Shown: one piece after another, positions 1 through 7,500 of the stretch
Layout of the letters: the number at the start of each line of letters is the position of its first letter
How positions within the stretch are numbered: position 1 is the first letter of the stretch
IMG/VR virus record: IMGVR_UViG_3300046328_000506
Span: 1-64,000 of that record
Origin: a virus
Direction: 5' to 3' (one strand)
DNA: 64,000 nt
Translations under genes and position numbers: made by a program
The notes under the pieces: model-generated
The model's database searches: none
Told to the model about the DNA's origin: nothing
The model's input: only the letters and a program-made list of their open reading frames with translations

Positions 1-160
1 GAAATTTAGAATACTTATTAGTTTTTGTTTTGGTTTATCAATAGGCTGGACAAAAAATGTAGTAGAAAATCATGCAGTAATAGCTGTCAGTGAAACTTAT
101 TCATTGATATTACCTTTTGTAAAGATTGAGTTATTTAAAGTAAATGTAACAGAATTATGA
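1..160 (+). CDS. C-terminal part of a small membrane protein (5' end outside window)
   Basis: The frame is open from base 2 to a TGA at 158-160, giving 52 visible residues; the start lies to the left of the window. The visible N-terminal part is hydrophobic (ILISFCFGLSIGW) and could be a membrane segment, followed by a second mildly hydrophobic stretch. The stop overlaps the next ATG (ATGA), so it is the upstream member of the same operon of small genes. No family is recognised. Confidence 0.5.
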   Translation, partial: KFRILISFCFGLSIGWTKNVVENHAVIAVSETYSLILPFVKIELFKVNVTEL

Positions 161-426
161 GAACAGATATAGAATGGGTAATTTCAGCACTAGAAGATGA
201 GTTTGATACTGACGAAAATATGTATGTGCTTTATACAAGAACCAGTGATTCTGCCGAAAAACTTGAATTAGTTTTTTACTTTGATGAAGGTACAGTTAAA
301 ATGCTATTATGGAACTCCGTAACAGATAGAGTAGATTATGAGCATAAAAATTTGTTTGAAGTAATAAAAGATAGATTTAAAACAGTAATAAGAAGATTTA
401 ACATAATTAATAACCATATAAAATAA
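157..426 (+). CDS. Small acidic protein of unknown function
   Basis: This 89-residue protein starts at an ATG that overlaps the TGA of the preceding frame by four bases, a translational-coupling arrangement repeated through this gene row. It is acidic in its first half (EDEFDTDEN) and basic near the C-terminus (RFKTVIRRF). It has no signal peptide or membrane segment. I do not recognise the family. It belongs to a run of short + strand genes that look like early or host-interaction accessory genes of the phage. Confidence 0.65.
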   Translation: MRTDIEWVISALEDEFDTDENMYVLYTRTSDSAEKLELVFYFDEGTVKMLLWNSVTDRVDYEHKNLFEVIKDRFKTVIRRFNIINNHIK

Positions 427-435
427 GTTAAAAAG

Positions 436-927
436 ATGAAAAAGATAATTTTAGTAATTGCATTATTGATAGTAAGTTTAGTTAGTAATGCACAACAACT
501 TAATCCCCTTACTTTGCTAATGAGTAGGGCTGAGGGTAAAGTACAGTTAAATAAGTTAGCATTAGACCATTGTTTAACTCAGATTGAAGATATGGACAAT
601 GGAGTAAAAATTAATACAAAAGATTTATATTGGCATAAGATAAGTGATAACGGAGATAATATTATTTTTCAAGATAATTATTTATCAATTAAATATGACT
701 TTAATTATGAGGATATTATCTATAAAATAACTTTATCTTTTAAAGAAGTACCAATGGCTATTGAGAAGTTTTCTGAGTTATTGCAAGGATTTAAACTGTA
801 TGATAAAGTACATAGAGTTTATCTTTACAGAGGAGAAACTGAAGAAGATGATATATTTGTTAGGATAGTACAGCCTAATAGAATTTGTATTACAGGATAT
901 TATGAAATAAGTTCACAAGTTAAATAA
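436..927 (+). CDS. Secreted or periplasmic protein with N-terminal signal peptide
   Basis: A 163-residue product begins with a lysine pair, a hydrophobic core of about 13 residues (IILVIALLIVSLV) and a plausible signal peptidase I site after SNA at residue 19. The mature part is soluble, with many aromatic and acidic residues, and ends in ITGYYEISSQVK. The family is not recognised. Phage proteins exported during infection often alter the host surface or envelope, for example in superinfection exclusion, but nothing in the sequence proves this. A second protein at 43568-43984 has an almost identical leader (MKKIIL...SLV...SQA), so the phage encodes at least two exported proteins. Confidence 0.7.
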   Translation: MKKIILVIALLIVSLVSNAQQLNPLTLLMSRAEGKVQLNKLALDHCLTQIEDMDNGVKINTKDLYWHKISDNGDNIIFQDNYLSIKYDFNYEDIIYKITLSFKEVPMAIEKFSELLQGFKLYDKVHRVYLYRGETEEDDIFVRIVQPNRICITGYYEISSQVK

Positions 928-937
928 AAAACCAGAT

Positions 938-1168
938 ATGACATTTTTGGAAAAAGAGGAAAAAATTAAAGAAATAAGTAGGAAGATACAACAAATTCAG
1001 TTGCAAATTAACACTTTACAAAAAGAGGTTAATGATTACAACCCTACAATTTCTTATGTAAAAACAAACTCTGTAGTAGATGCTGAAAAGCAAATACCAA
1101 AATTACAGAAACAAATTAATGAACTCTTATCTTCCAAAGATGTCATATCTCGTATTAAAGCCTATTAA
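938..1168 (+). CDS. Small coiled-coil protein
   Basis: This 76-residue protein is nearly all predicted helix. It has heptad-like spacing of I/L residues in two segments (about residues 5-33, rich in KIQQIQLQI-type repeats, and about 50-70, IPKLQKQINELL) separated by a short NPTISY turn. This suggests an antiparallel helical hairpin or oligomerisation module. It starts 11 bases after the preceding stop and is followed by three CAAGTTAA repeats. No family assignment is possible. Confidence 0.65.
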   Translation: MTFLEKEEKIKEISRKIQQIQLQINTLQKEVNDYNPTISYVKTNSVVDAEKQIPKLQKQINELLSSKDVISRIKAY

Positions 1169-1195
1169 CAAGTTAAAGCAAGTTAATCAAGTTAA
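1169..1195 (+). repeat. Three direct repeats of CAAGTTAA
   Basis: The octamer CAAGTTAA occurs at 1169-1176, 1179-1186 and 1188-1195, spaced 10 and 9 bases apart, close to one helical turn. It lies immediately downstream of one stop codon and upstream of the next start. A related AAGTTAAATAA string ends the gene at 927. It could be an operator-like site or a local duplication in AT-rich DNA. Confidence 0.45.
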
Positions 1196-1206
1196 ATTTG
1201 AATAGT

Positions 1207-1425
1207 ATGTTAGGAAAATTATTAAGGAGTATTATGAAAAAAGATGACAAGGTAGCAAGTGTAGAAGTGGTTAAAATAGATTGGGTTACTGGTAAAGATA
1301 AAAGTGGCAATCATTATATTAGGAACACAAAAACAAACGAACAAATTTACTGTTTAAGTGGAAATACAGATAGAGAAAATCAACAAGAAGCAGAGAGATT
1401 GGTAAATTATTACAATAAATTATAA
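1207..1425 (+). CDS. Small basic protein of unknown function
   Basis: The ATG at 1207 is preferred over a TTG three codons upstream, giving a 72-residue product. The N-terminus is amphipathic and basic (LGKLLRSIMKKDDK). The middle contains WVTGKDKSGNHYIRNTKT and the C-terminus is rich in Q and E. There is no membrane segment. The stop TAA overlaps the next ATG by one base, so it is co-translated with the following membrane protein. The family is not recognised. Confidence 0.55.
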   Translation: MLGKLLRSIMKKDDKVASVEVVKIDWVTGKDKSGNHYIRNTKTNEQIYCLSGNTDRENQQEAERLVNYYNKL

Positions 1426-1655
1426 TGAATAACATATTAAAAGTAATTAAAGATTTTTGGTCAGTAATGTGGAGAATAGATAAGACAACAGACCAATATA
1501 TAAGTTTTAGTTTGTTTGGTTCTTCTATTGGAGCTTGTCTTGTTTGTATTAATGATTATAATACATTAGGATTAACTGGATGGCTTATTGCAGCAAGTTA
1601 TTGGTTTATAGAAATAGCAAAATTAAATAATAGGGATAACAATTTAATACAATGA
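1425..1655 (+). CDS. Small membrane protein with two transmembrane segments
   Basis: The 76-residue product has two hydrophobic stretches, at about residues 26-42 (ISFSLFGSSIGACLVCI) and 49-65 (GLTGWLIAASYWFIEIA), joined by a short loop. Both termini are polar, which suggests a hairpin membrane topology. It is coupled by one-base and four-base overlaps to its neighbours. Its role is unknown; small phage membrane proteins of this size include exclusion factors and holin-like proteins, but it is not next to the lysis genes. Confidence 0.6.
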   Translation: MNNILKVIKDFWSVMWRIDKTTDQYISFSLFGSSIGACLVCINDYNTLGLTGWLIAASYWFIEIAKLNNRDNNLIQ

Positions 1656-1891
1656 TAATTATGCGTAACGGAATAAAAAGTAATAATGAAGGAGTGTTCA
1701 GATTAACTGTAACAGTTCCTGTAGAAGTAGGTAATGATATAGTAGATAAGACAGTAATTGGTGCAGGTAAATTTATAGATGCGATGGAAACTAAATTAGC
1801 TGTAAAAACAATATATGGAGATTTTGAATTTCCAACAAGCTCTGAAAATGTAACATTTCAAAATCATTTTCCAAAAGTACACACAAACTAA
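1652..1891 (+). CDS. Small protein of unknown function
   Basis: This is a 79-residue reading frame starting in an ATGA overlap with the preceding gene. It is predicted to be beta-rich (FRLTVTVPVEV, KTVIGAGKFI), with no signal peptide or membrane segment. A second ATG lies at codon 4, so the exact start is uncertain. No homology is recognised. Confidence 0.55.
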   Translation: MIIMRNGIKSNNEGVFRLTVTVPVEVGNDIVDKTVIGAGKFIDAMETKLAVKTIYGDFEFPTSSENVTFQNHFPKVHTN

Positions 1892-1896
1892 AACTT

Positions 1897-2058
1897 ATGA
1901 ATACACCAGTAAATGCGTTCAACCCAAAAGTAGGGAAGAACCAAATAGGTATAGTAATACAAGAAACAAATACACAAGTATTAGTAAGATTTGCTTGTGG
2001 AGGAGAAACTTGGGTAGATAAGTCTACAGCTACACAACAAAGTAAACAGTATAAATAG
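1897..2058 (+). CDS. Very small protein with SH3-like look
   Basis: The 53-residue frame is ATG 1897 to TAG 2056-2058. Its composition (KVGKNQIGIVIQETNTQVLV...GETWVDKS) resembles short SH3-like beta-barrel proteins common among phage accessory genes, in which a G-x-V-x-x-I... strand pattern is followed by a W. The match is by pattern only. Its TAG stop, followed by a 113-base non-coding stretch, is one argument against TAG readthrough in this genome. Confidence 0.55.
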   Translation: MNTPVNAFNPKVGKNQIGIVIQETNTQVLVRFACGGETWVDKSTATQQSKQYK

Positions 2059-2101
2059 TTACACAATTGATTTCTAAGCATCATAAAACTTCACTACGTT
2101 T

Positions 2102-2165
2102 GTTTTAAGCTCATATTTTTTCAAAGGTATAAATGTATGTCTAAGAAAAGATGTGAGCTTAAAAC
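2102..2165. promoter_or_regulatory. Perfect 12-bp inverted repeat around a 40-bp spacer
   Basis: GTTTTAAGCTCA at 2102-2113 and its exact reverse complement TGAGCTTAAAAC at 2154-2165 flank 40 bases. The repeat ends six bases before the ATG at 2172. The spacer holds CAAAGGTA (2122-2129), which read on the - strand is TACCTTTG, a match to the Bacteroidota -7 box TAnnTTTG. The structure may be a leader hairpin that controls the downstream gene, or a small invertible segment; sequence alone cannot decide. No U-run follows, so it is not a simple terminator. Confidence 0.55.
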
Positions 2166-2171
2166 TTAAAT

Positions 2172-2528
2172 ATGAAAGAATTAGATATGGGTAGAGTGTA
2201 TAGTTTAATGTCTTATGATTGGGAGAGTAGTCAAGAATGGTTATTTACTCACAAGAAAAATATAAGTAACGAACATTTTAAAGTTGATGTAGATTTTCTT
2301 ATACAAAAATATAAAGACGAATATTTTGAAAGTAAGAAAGGTGGATATGTTACTGGATATGGATTAATTCACTTTATTTCAAGAAAATTACCAGAATTAG
2401 GGTACGACTCAATTAAACCTGTTTGTTACAGTTTTGATGGTGATGATATTCTTAATTTAAAAGATGAGATTGAGCAATTACAAGTAGATTATCAAATAGA
2501 GCGACAGATAAAAAGAACAAAAGAATAG
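2172..2528 (+). CDS. Hypothetical soluble protein
   Basis: This 118-residue protein follows the large inverted repeat, so its expression may be controlled separately from the upstream genes. It is helical, with a C-terminal charged helix (EIEQLQVDYQIERQIKRTKE) and an aromatic-rich N-terminal half (YDWESSQEWLFTHKK). No family is recognised. It is separated by three bases from the next ATG. Confidence 0.6.
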   Translation: MKELDMGRVYSLMSYDWESSQEWLFTHKKNISNEHFKVDVDFLIQKYKDEYFESKKGGYVTGYGLIHFISRKLPELGYDSIKPVCYSFDGDDILNLKDEIEQLQVDYQIERQIKRTKE

Positions 2529-2531
2529 ATT

Positions 2532-2852
2532 ATGGTAAAAGAACTTATTGAACAGACATTTATAAGAGTTATTGGGACAACTGAAGTAACTTACATTAAG
2601 AAGAATAATTGGATTGAATTTACAGTTGATACAAATGATGTTAGAGATGACCTTGCAATAATTCAGTTTAAAGCAAAAGATTGGGATAGAAGTACAATAA
2701 TTATATTTGAATTGTTTTATAACATTACAAAAGATAGATTTGAATATGATGATAATGGAGATGTAATTGCGTTTAATACTTGGGAAGAGTTTAAACAAGA
2801 CATTTCAGAAATTGAGACTATAAAAAGTTATGTTGATTTAATGTATGATTAA
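2532..2852 (+). CDS. Hypothetical acidic protein
   Basis: The 106-residue product has alternating beta and acidic patches (WIEFTVDTNDVRDD, FEYDDNGDVIAF) and ends YVDLMYD. It overlaps the following zinc-binding HNH gene by eight bases. No family is recognised. Acidic phage proteins of this size include DNA mimics and host-enzyme inhibitors, but that is speculation. Confidence 0.6.
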   Translation: MVKELIEQTFIRVIGTTEVTYIKKNNWIEFTVDTNDVRDDLAIIQFKAKDWDRSTIIIFELFYNITKDRFEYDDNGDVIAFNTWEEFKQDISEIETIKSYVDLMYD

Positions 2853-3264
2853 GCAAAAAAAGAAACTTTGTAAATCTTGTGATACAGAGCAATACATATT
2901 TTCAAAAGGTTTGTGTAAAAGGTGTTCAGTTAAACCATACAAGAAAATAAAACAAGTATCAGATAAACAATTAGTTAAGATTGAGGGAAAAAAAGAAGAT
3001 ACTAAGTTAATGCTACTTGTATTTGATCAATTTTATAAAAAACATCTCATAAAGTCTTGCGAACAATGTGGTAAAAAGATTACAGAACTAAGAACTTACA
3101 ACGTTCACCATTTGTTAGAAAAGAGAAATTACCCAGAGTTTAAATTTGATACAAACAATCTAATGTTGCTTTGTGGTGATTGTCATTCTACTTATGAAAC
3201 TTCATTGAAAGGTGATAAAATAATTGAGAGGTTAAATAACTTAAAAGAAAAATATAATTTATGA
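2845..3264 (+). CDS. HNH endonuclease-like protein with N-terminal zinc ribbon
   Basis: The 139-residue protein has two zinc-binding parts. The N-terminal ribbon is C9-x2-C12 ... C24-x2-C27. The HNH core has C72-x2-C75, the double histidine H88-H89, N104-N105 and C110-x2-C113-H114. This matches the beta-beta-alpha-metal fold of HNH nucleases, with structural cysteines bracketing the active-site histidine. A NinG/Rap-like recombination nuclease, or a free-standing homing-type nuclease, are the likely alternatives. It overlaps genes on both sides, so it is an integral operon member rather than a recent intron-borne insertion. Confidence 0.75.
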   Translation: MIKQKKKLCKSCDTEQYIFSKGLCKRCSVKPYKKIKQVSDKQLVKIEGKKEDTKLMLLVFDQFYKKHLIKSCEQCGKKITELRTYNVHHLLEKRNYPEFKFDTNNLMLLCGDCHSTYETSLKGDKIIERLNNLKEKYNL

Positions 3265-3428
3265 AACTCGAATTTAAGTGGGGGATAATTTATTTTTACT
3301 TTATGTTTATATATTCTGTGTTATTAATGTTTTGTAATAGTAGTATGATATTTTTTATAGAAACAACTATACTTTTAACAATACTTACTTACATGAGTTA
3401 TTATTACGATAAATACGATTTAATATGA
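3261..3428 (+). CDS. Small membrane protein (55 aa)
   Basis: The frame starts in the ATGA overlap with the HNH gene and ends at TGA 3426-3428, itself overlapping the next ATG. The product is almost entirely hydrophobic, with two segments (about residues 9-27, IIYFYFMFIYSVLLMF, and 30-46, FFIETTILLTILTYM). The double overlap, giving gap-free coupling on both sides, is good evidence that it is translated. Its role is unknown. Confidence 0.6.
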   Translation: MKLEFKWGIIYFYFMFIYSVLLMFCNSSMIFFIETTILLTILTYMSYYYDKYDLI

Positions 3429-3736
3429 CATTACAAAAACAATTTAATAAAATAGCAGATAAGTACATAAAGGCATTTTCTAGGAAGCAAGATTTTGTAC
3501 TGGATTTTTGGGTGGCAGATATAATTGGTGATACTGCATTTTTTGGAGATTTATGTTTTACTTATGATAACATTAGGTTAGATGTAGATAATGATATACC
3601 AAAAGGTGAGATAATCAAATGGTATGATTTTGCCTTAGAACAACATTATACCGAGAATAAAGAAGACTTTTCACTACCTACAATAAGTTATAGGAGTTGG
3701 TTAATTAATGAAGGATTATTAAAACGAAATAATTAA
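3425..3736 (+). CDS. Hypothetical protein
   Basis: This 103-residue protein is translationally coupled to its neighbours: ATG overlaps the upstream TGA, and its TAA overlaps the next ATG by one base. It begins with an amphipathic helix (KQFNKIADKYIKAFSRKQ) and contains a beta/acidic middle (FTYDNIRLDVDNDIPKGE). There is no membrane segment. The family is not recognised. Confidence 0.6.
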   Translation: MTLQKQFNKIADKYIKAFSRKQDFVLDFWVADIIGDTAFFGDLCFTYDNIRLDVDNDIPKGEIIKWYDFALEQHYTENKEDFSLPTISYRSWLINEGLLKRNN

Positions 3737-4329
3737 TGAAAATAAGATATAAATTTAACAAAAGTTCAGAAGCAAGAGATTGTGTTGTAGAAAGTGTAGA
3801 GTTAGAATTAATTGATACAAAAGAAGTAGAATTGACAGAAGAACAACTATTTGAAATTGATAGTAATTTTGAATGTAAATACGAATACACTTCTAACGAA
3901 ACTGTTTACGATTACGATTATGAAAAAGGAAGTGTAAGAGGAGAATACGATTTTGATTTTACACAATTTGCTGAAAAAAATCAAGAAGATTATGTGAATA
4001 GAACTATTTTAGGACATTGTACATATTATAGAAACGGACATAGTAATTTTGAAGAAAGAGATTTTAGATGTTGGGAAGAAATAACTACAACAGAAACTAA
4101 ACAATTCATATCTCAACAAGAATTAAAAGATTACATTAACACAATACAAGAACCAATGGAGTTTATAGCAGAATTTGATATAGACCAGGTTTTAATGAAA
4201 GAATGGATTGGTGAGTGGGAAACTAAACAAGTTTTAAATCAAATTTTAGGAAGAGATTATACTTATTGGGAAACAGTTTATGTTGGCTCTCCTAAACTTA
4301 ATTCAAATTGGATATTTAAAATTAAATAA
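3736..4329 (+). CDS. Acidic hypothetical protein
   Basis: The 197-residue product is strongly acidic and tyrosine-rich (YDYDYEKGSVRGEYDFDF around residue 58). It contains ERDFRCWEEITTTETK in the middle and ends with a beta-like segment (GSPKLNSNWIFKIK). It lacks export or membrane signals. It is the largest gene of the left accessory row and the last long one before the terminator. The family is not recognised. Confidence 0.6.
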   Translation: MKIRYKFNKSSEARDCVVESVELELIDTKEVELTEEQLFEIDSNFECKYEYTSNETVYDYDYEKGSVRGEYDFDFTQFAEKNQEDYVNRTILGHCTYYRNGHSNFEERDFRCWEEITTTETKQFISQQELKDYINTIQEPMEFIAEFDIDQVLMKEWIGEWETKQVLNQILGRDYTYWETVYVGSPKLNSNWIFKIK

Positions 4330-4331
4330 TT

Positions 4332-4448
4332 ATGGAAACAGAATTAGAATATATTACAAGAAGGATGAATGAAGGAGTTAGTAGGAATAAAGCTGAAAGT
4401 GAATATAGGTATTTAGTAGAGCAATATTATAAAAGTTATAAAAAATAA
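4332..4448 (+). CDS. 38-residue small protein
   Basis: This short frame starts two bases after the preceding stop and ends in TAA at 4446-4448, just before a promoter-like sequence. The product is a single charged helix (ELEYITRRMNEGVSRNKAE, then tyrosines). Tight spacing and a sensible composition support translation, but its small size leaves doubt. Confidence 0.45.
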   Translation: METELEYITRRMNEGVSRNKAESEYRYLVEQYYKSYKK

Positions 4449-4459
4449 ATTAAACATTA

Positions 4460-4491
4460 TTTGGAATATTGAAATAAAGTTTTTACTTTTG
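4460..4491 (+). promoter_or_regulatory. Bacteroidota-type promoter
   Basis: TTTG at 4460-4463 is followed after exactly 20 bases by TACTTTTG at 4484-4491, matching the Bacteroidota sigma-ABfr consensus (-33 TTTG, -7 TAnnTTTG). The only + strand element downstream before the opposing gene is a terminator about 60-90 bases away, so its likely product is a short untranslated RNA. Confidence 0.55.
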
Positions 4492-4497
4492 TAATGC

Positions 4498-4585
4498 TAA
4501 AACTAATTCATAGTAGTTGAAGTAATTTTAAATGGTTATGATAATTGATACTGAAAGGGGAGTTTATGACTCCCTTTTCTTTTTT
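4498..4585 (+). ncRNA. Candidate phage small RNA (about 88 nt)
   Basis: The interval lies between a consensus promoter and a strong intrinsic terminator. A transcript starting about seven bases after the -7 box would run 85-90 nt. It could fold a 5' stem from AACTA and TAGTT (about 4501-4520) and ends in the terminator hairpin. No convincing reading frame is present; a 19-codon frame at 4532-4591 runs through the terminator stem. It is not a tRNA. Ends are estimates. Confidence 0.4.
4554..4585 (+). terminator. Rho-independent terminator for the left gene row
   Basis: AAAGGGGAGT (4554-4563) pairs with ACTCCCTTTT (4569-4578) around the loop TTATG, one pair being a G-U wobble, followed by C and a run of six T. 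It sits between convergent transcription units and would stop + strand transcription before the giant genes on the - strand. Confidence 0.8.
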
Positions 4586-4595
4586 CTGTAATTTA

Positions 4596-7500
4596 TTACT
4601 TTCCTAACGTTGTAAAAAAATCATAAGTCTTCAACACTCCTACTGTTTTAAATAGTTTATTATTAGCATCTTTTAAATCTCCTACTACTATATCTTTTGT
4701 TATATCCATTAGTTTAGAAATGAATGAAATAGATATAAATGGATTTTTAAAAGCATCTATTGTAGTCTTAGCATTATCTATAATAAACATATCTGATATT
4801 AAAGAATCATATACACTTCTTGTCTTTTTACTTTTTTCATCATCATCTTCAAATGCTGCTTGCATTACCATAAACCCTACTGCACTTAAAGTAAATACTA
4901 ACATAGATTTTAAGTTTTCTCTGTCAGATGGTGTCATATCACTTATTTGCTCTGATGTAAGACCAAAGTATTTATTGTAGAATATACTTGCCATTCTTAC
5001 AAATGATTTGTACTGTCCATTTTCATAAGGTGTTATCCTTACAACTTCCCCATTTTTATCTTGTTTATAATATACTTCATTATCATTGTACTCTTCATCC
5101 CTAAATGCTTTCTCTGTCCTTACAAACATATACTTCCTCATCTGGGAAAATGCTTTACCTAAAAATGTAGTAGATGCAGTAGTTGCAGTTAAGTCTGTAT
5201 AACCACCCAACACTGTAGCATTTAATTTCTCATATACTAACCTACTACCAGAATCATAAGCTGATTTCATTTTAGCATTTGGATGTAAAGACTTTTCCTT
5301 TTGCTGATTTAACTTAATCTCATCTACAACCTTATCTCCCCTATTCCTTCTATCAGCTGCTTCATCATACACTAACTTATCTTTATCCCACTTGTAAGCT
5401 CCCCACGTTTTATCTTTCTTAGATTGAGCAAGTAGTATCATTAGTTTAATAAATCTATCAGCACCTAAATCTAATATAAAAGCATTTACACTTCTTAGTA
5501 ATGAAAACTTATGTGCTGAATATTGTAGAGATGTTACCATATCAAACTCATCAGCATTAAATACCCTCAACTCTGTTGCAAGCATTACAGCTTTATCAAA
5601 CTCTTTTGTCATTGATTTAAAAGCCCAATATAAATCTTCTAATGAATACTTATATTCAGGATTATTCTTCATAGCATTTGTAATTAAAGCTGCTACGTTT
5701 GATAAGAATGATTTTAAAGATGTGAAGGGAGCAAGAGCAACTGTACCAAATGTTGTAGCTGTTGTTACTACATCTATAAACTTAGCTAACTTTTGTTCCC
5801 CTGCTGTTTTAGCTGTAATCTTTTGACCAAATAATAAAGACTTTACAATTTTATCTAATACATCTTCTGTATTACTTTTAATAGCATCTTCCCCTAACTG
5901 CTTAATACCTAAGTCTATATCCATTTTATTTATCATTGCGGTTGCAGCTTTCCACATAGGGATAAGTTCTTTCATAAACTCTTGTTTATAATTTTGCAAT
6001 GTAAATATATCTAATGCTTTGACTATATCAGTTTCTACATCTGCTTGTAATGCTTCCCAACCGTCTATCACATAATCACCATTAAAATCCAACCCTACTT
6101 TTTCATTAAATAATTCGTTAGAAGTTTGGTATGAGAAGTAATCTGGTATCTTTGTAAAATCTTCTGGTTTATTTTCATAATATGTATTGAGATTTAAGAA
6201 GTTATCAAGTAGCTTTTTTGATGCAACTCCAGTTAAAGATGTTTCCCCTGTATTAAATAGCTTTGATGATACAGTAGATTTAACTATTGGAATAGCACCT
6301 AACCCAAATGAACTCTTATTGTACCATTCTTCAATAGCTTCTTCCCACTCTATACCAGTCTTATCTTGTGGTTTTGGATTATTTAGTTTATAGTTAGCAA
6401 TTACAGTATCTTTTACGTGTTTTTTGATATACGCAATAGTATCTTTTTCAGCTTTTGTTAAATCTTTATCTGTCTCAGGTTTGAGTTTAAATGTGTTTAC
6501 TTTAACCTTAGTTGTATTACCATTCTTATCTGTATAATTTACTTCTTTATAAACATACAAATTATCAAAGTATTTAGTTGTATCATTTAATACCCTTGAA
6601 GTTAGAACTGCTGTAGGATTACGCACTTCATAATCTTTAATCAATGCTTCAAACACATCAAGCATACCACCCTTTTCATTAACCTTACCATTATAACCTT
6701 TGTAATCCTTTAACCATTTTTCTGTTAGATTAAACCTTCTTGATTCAAATCCTTTTAACCACCATGCAACGTATTTGTTAGATACAGAGAGAAACGAAGT
6801 GTACCACTTTTCAATACTACCTAAGTTTTTGTGAGCATTTAAAGTATGTTCATATCCACTATCTATTGAACGTAACGATTCAGATAAAAGAATAAACTCC
6901 TTACTTTGTTTTTGGTCAGCATCACTTAATTCTCTACTTAGGTATTCTAATCTCCTTTTTATAGTATTCCTTAATTTTTCTATATGAGATATATCTTTTG
7001 GGGAAGTTATATAGTTATCTAATTCTTCCCTTAATCCTGCGGGGTATGTGTAATTCTCAGTATTAAAATCTTCATAAGTATCTTTAAGTAATTGTAAATA
7101 AGACGATTGATAACTTATAGAACTAAATAATTTATCATCTTCCAATGTATCTAACAATATAGATTTTAAATCCTTTGTTTGAGATAGTTGCTCATTTACA
7201 GCATTTATTTTCCTTAAATATTTAAGTGTTTTTAATTCTTTCGCTGTATCAGTTGTAACGGGTGTATTTGCAAATACTTTTTTATCAAACTTACCAACTC
7301 CTACTTTTTGTACTTTACCACCATTCTTTGTAATAAACATAGAGATTAAAGTAGCTTGTAATGAGTTTAAGTCTTGATTAGAGTTTGAAGTATTTACATT
7401 ACTTGCACCAGCCAATGTACTCTTGCCAGCTAAACCGCCAAATATAGTTTCTTCCTTCTCCCCATTCCTCACACCTAAGTTTGTAATGTTTATTACCGTA

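Noticed and set aside
4532-4591. 19-codon + strand frame in the intergenic region
   Set aside because: It runs through the terminator stem and U-run and ends in a phenylalanine run that is simply the T-tract.
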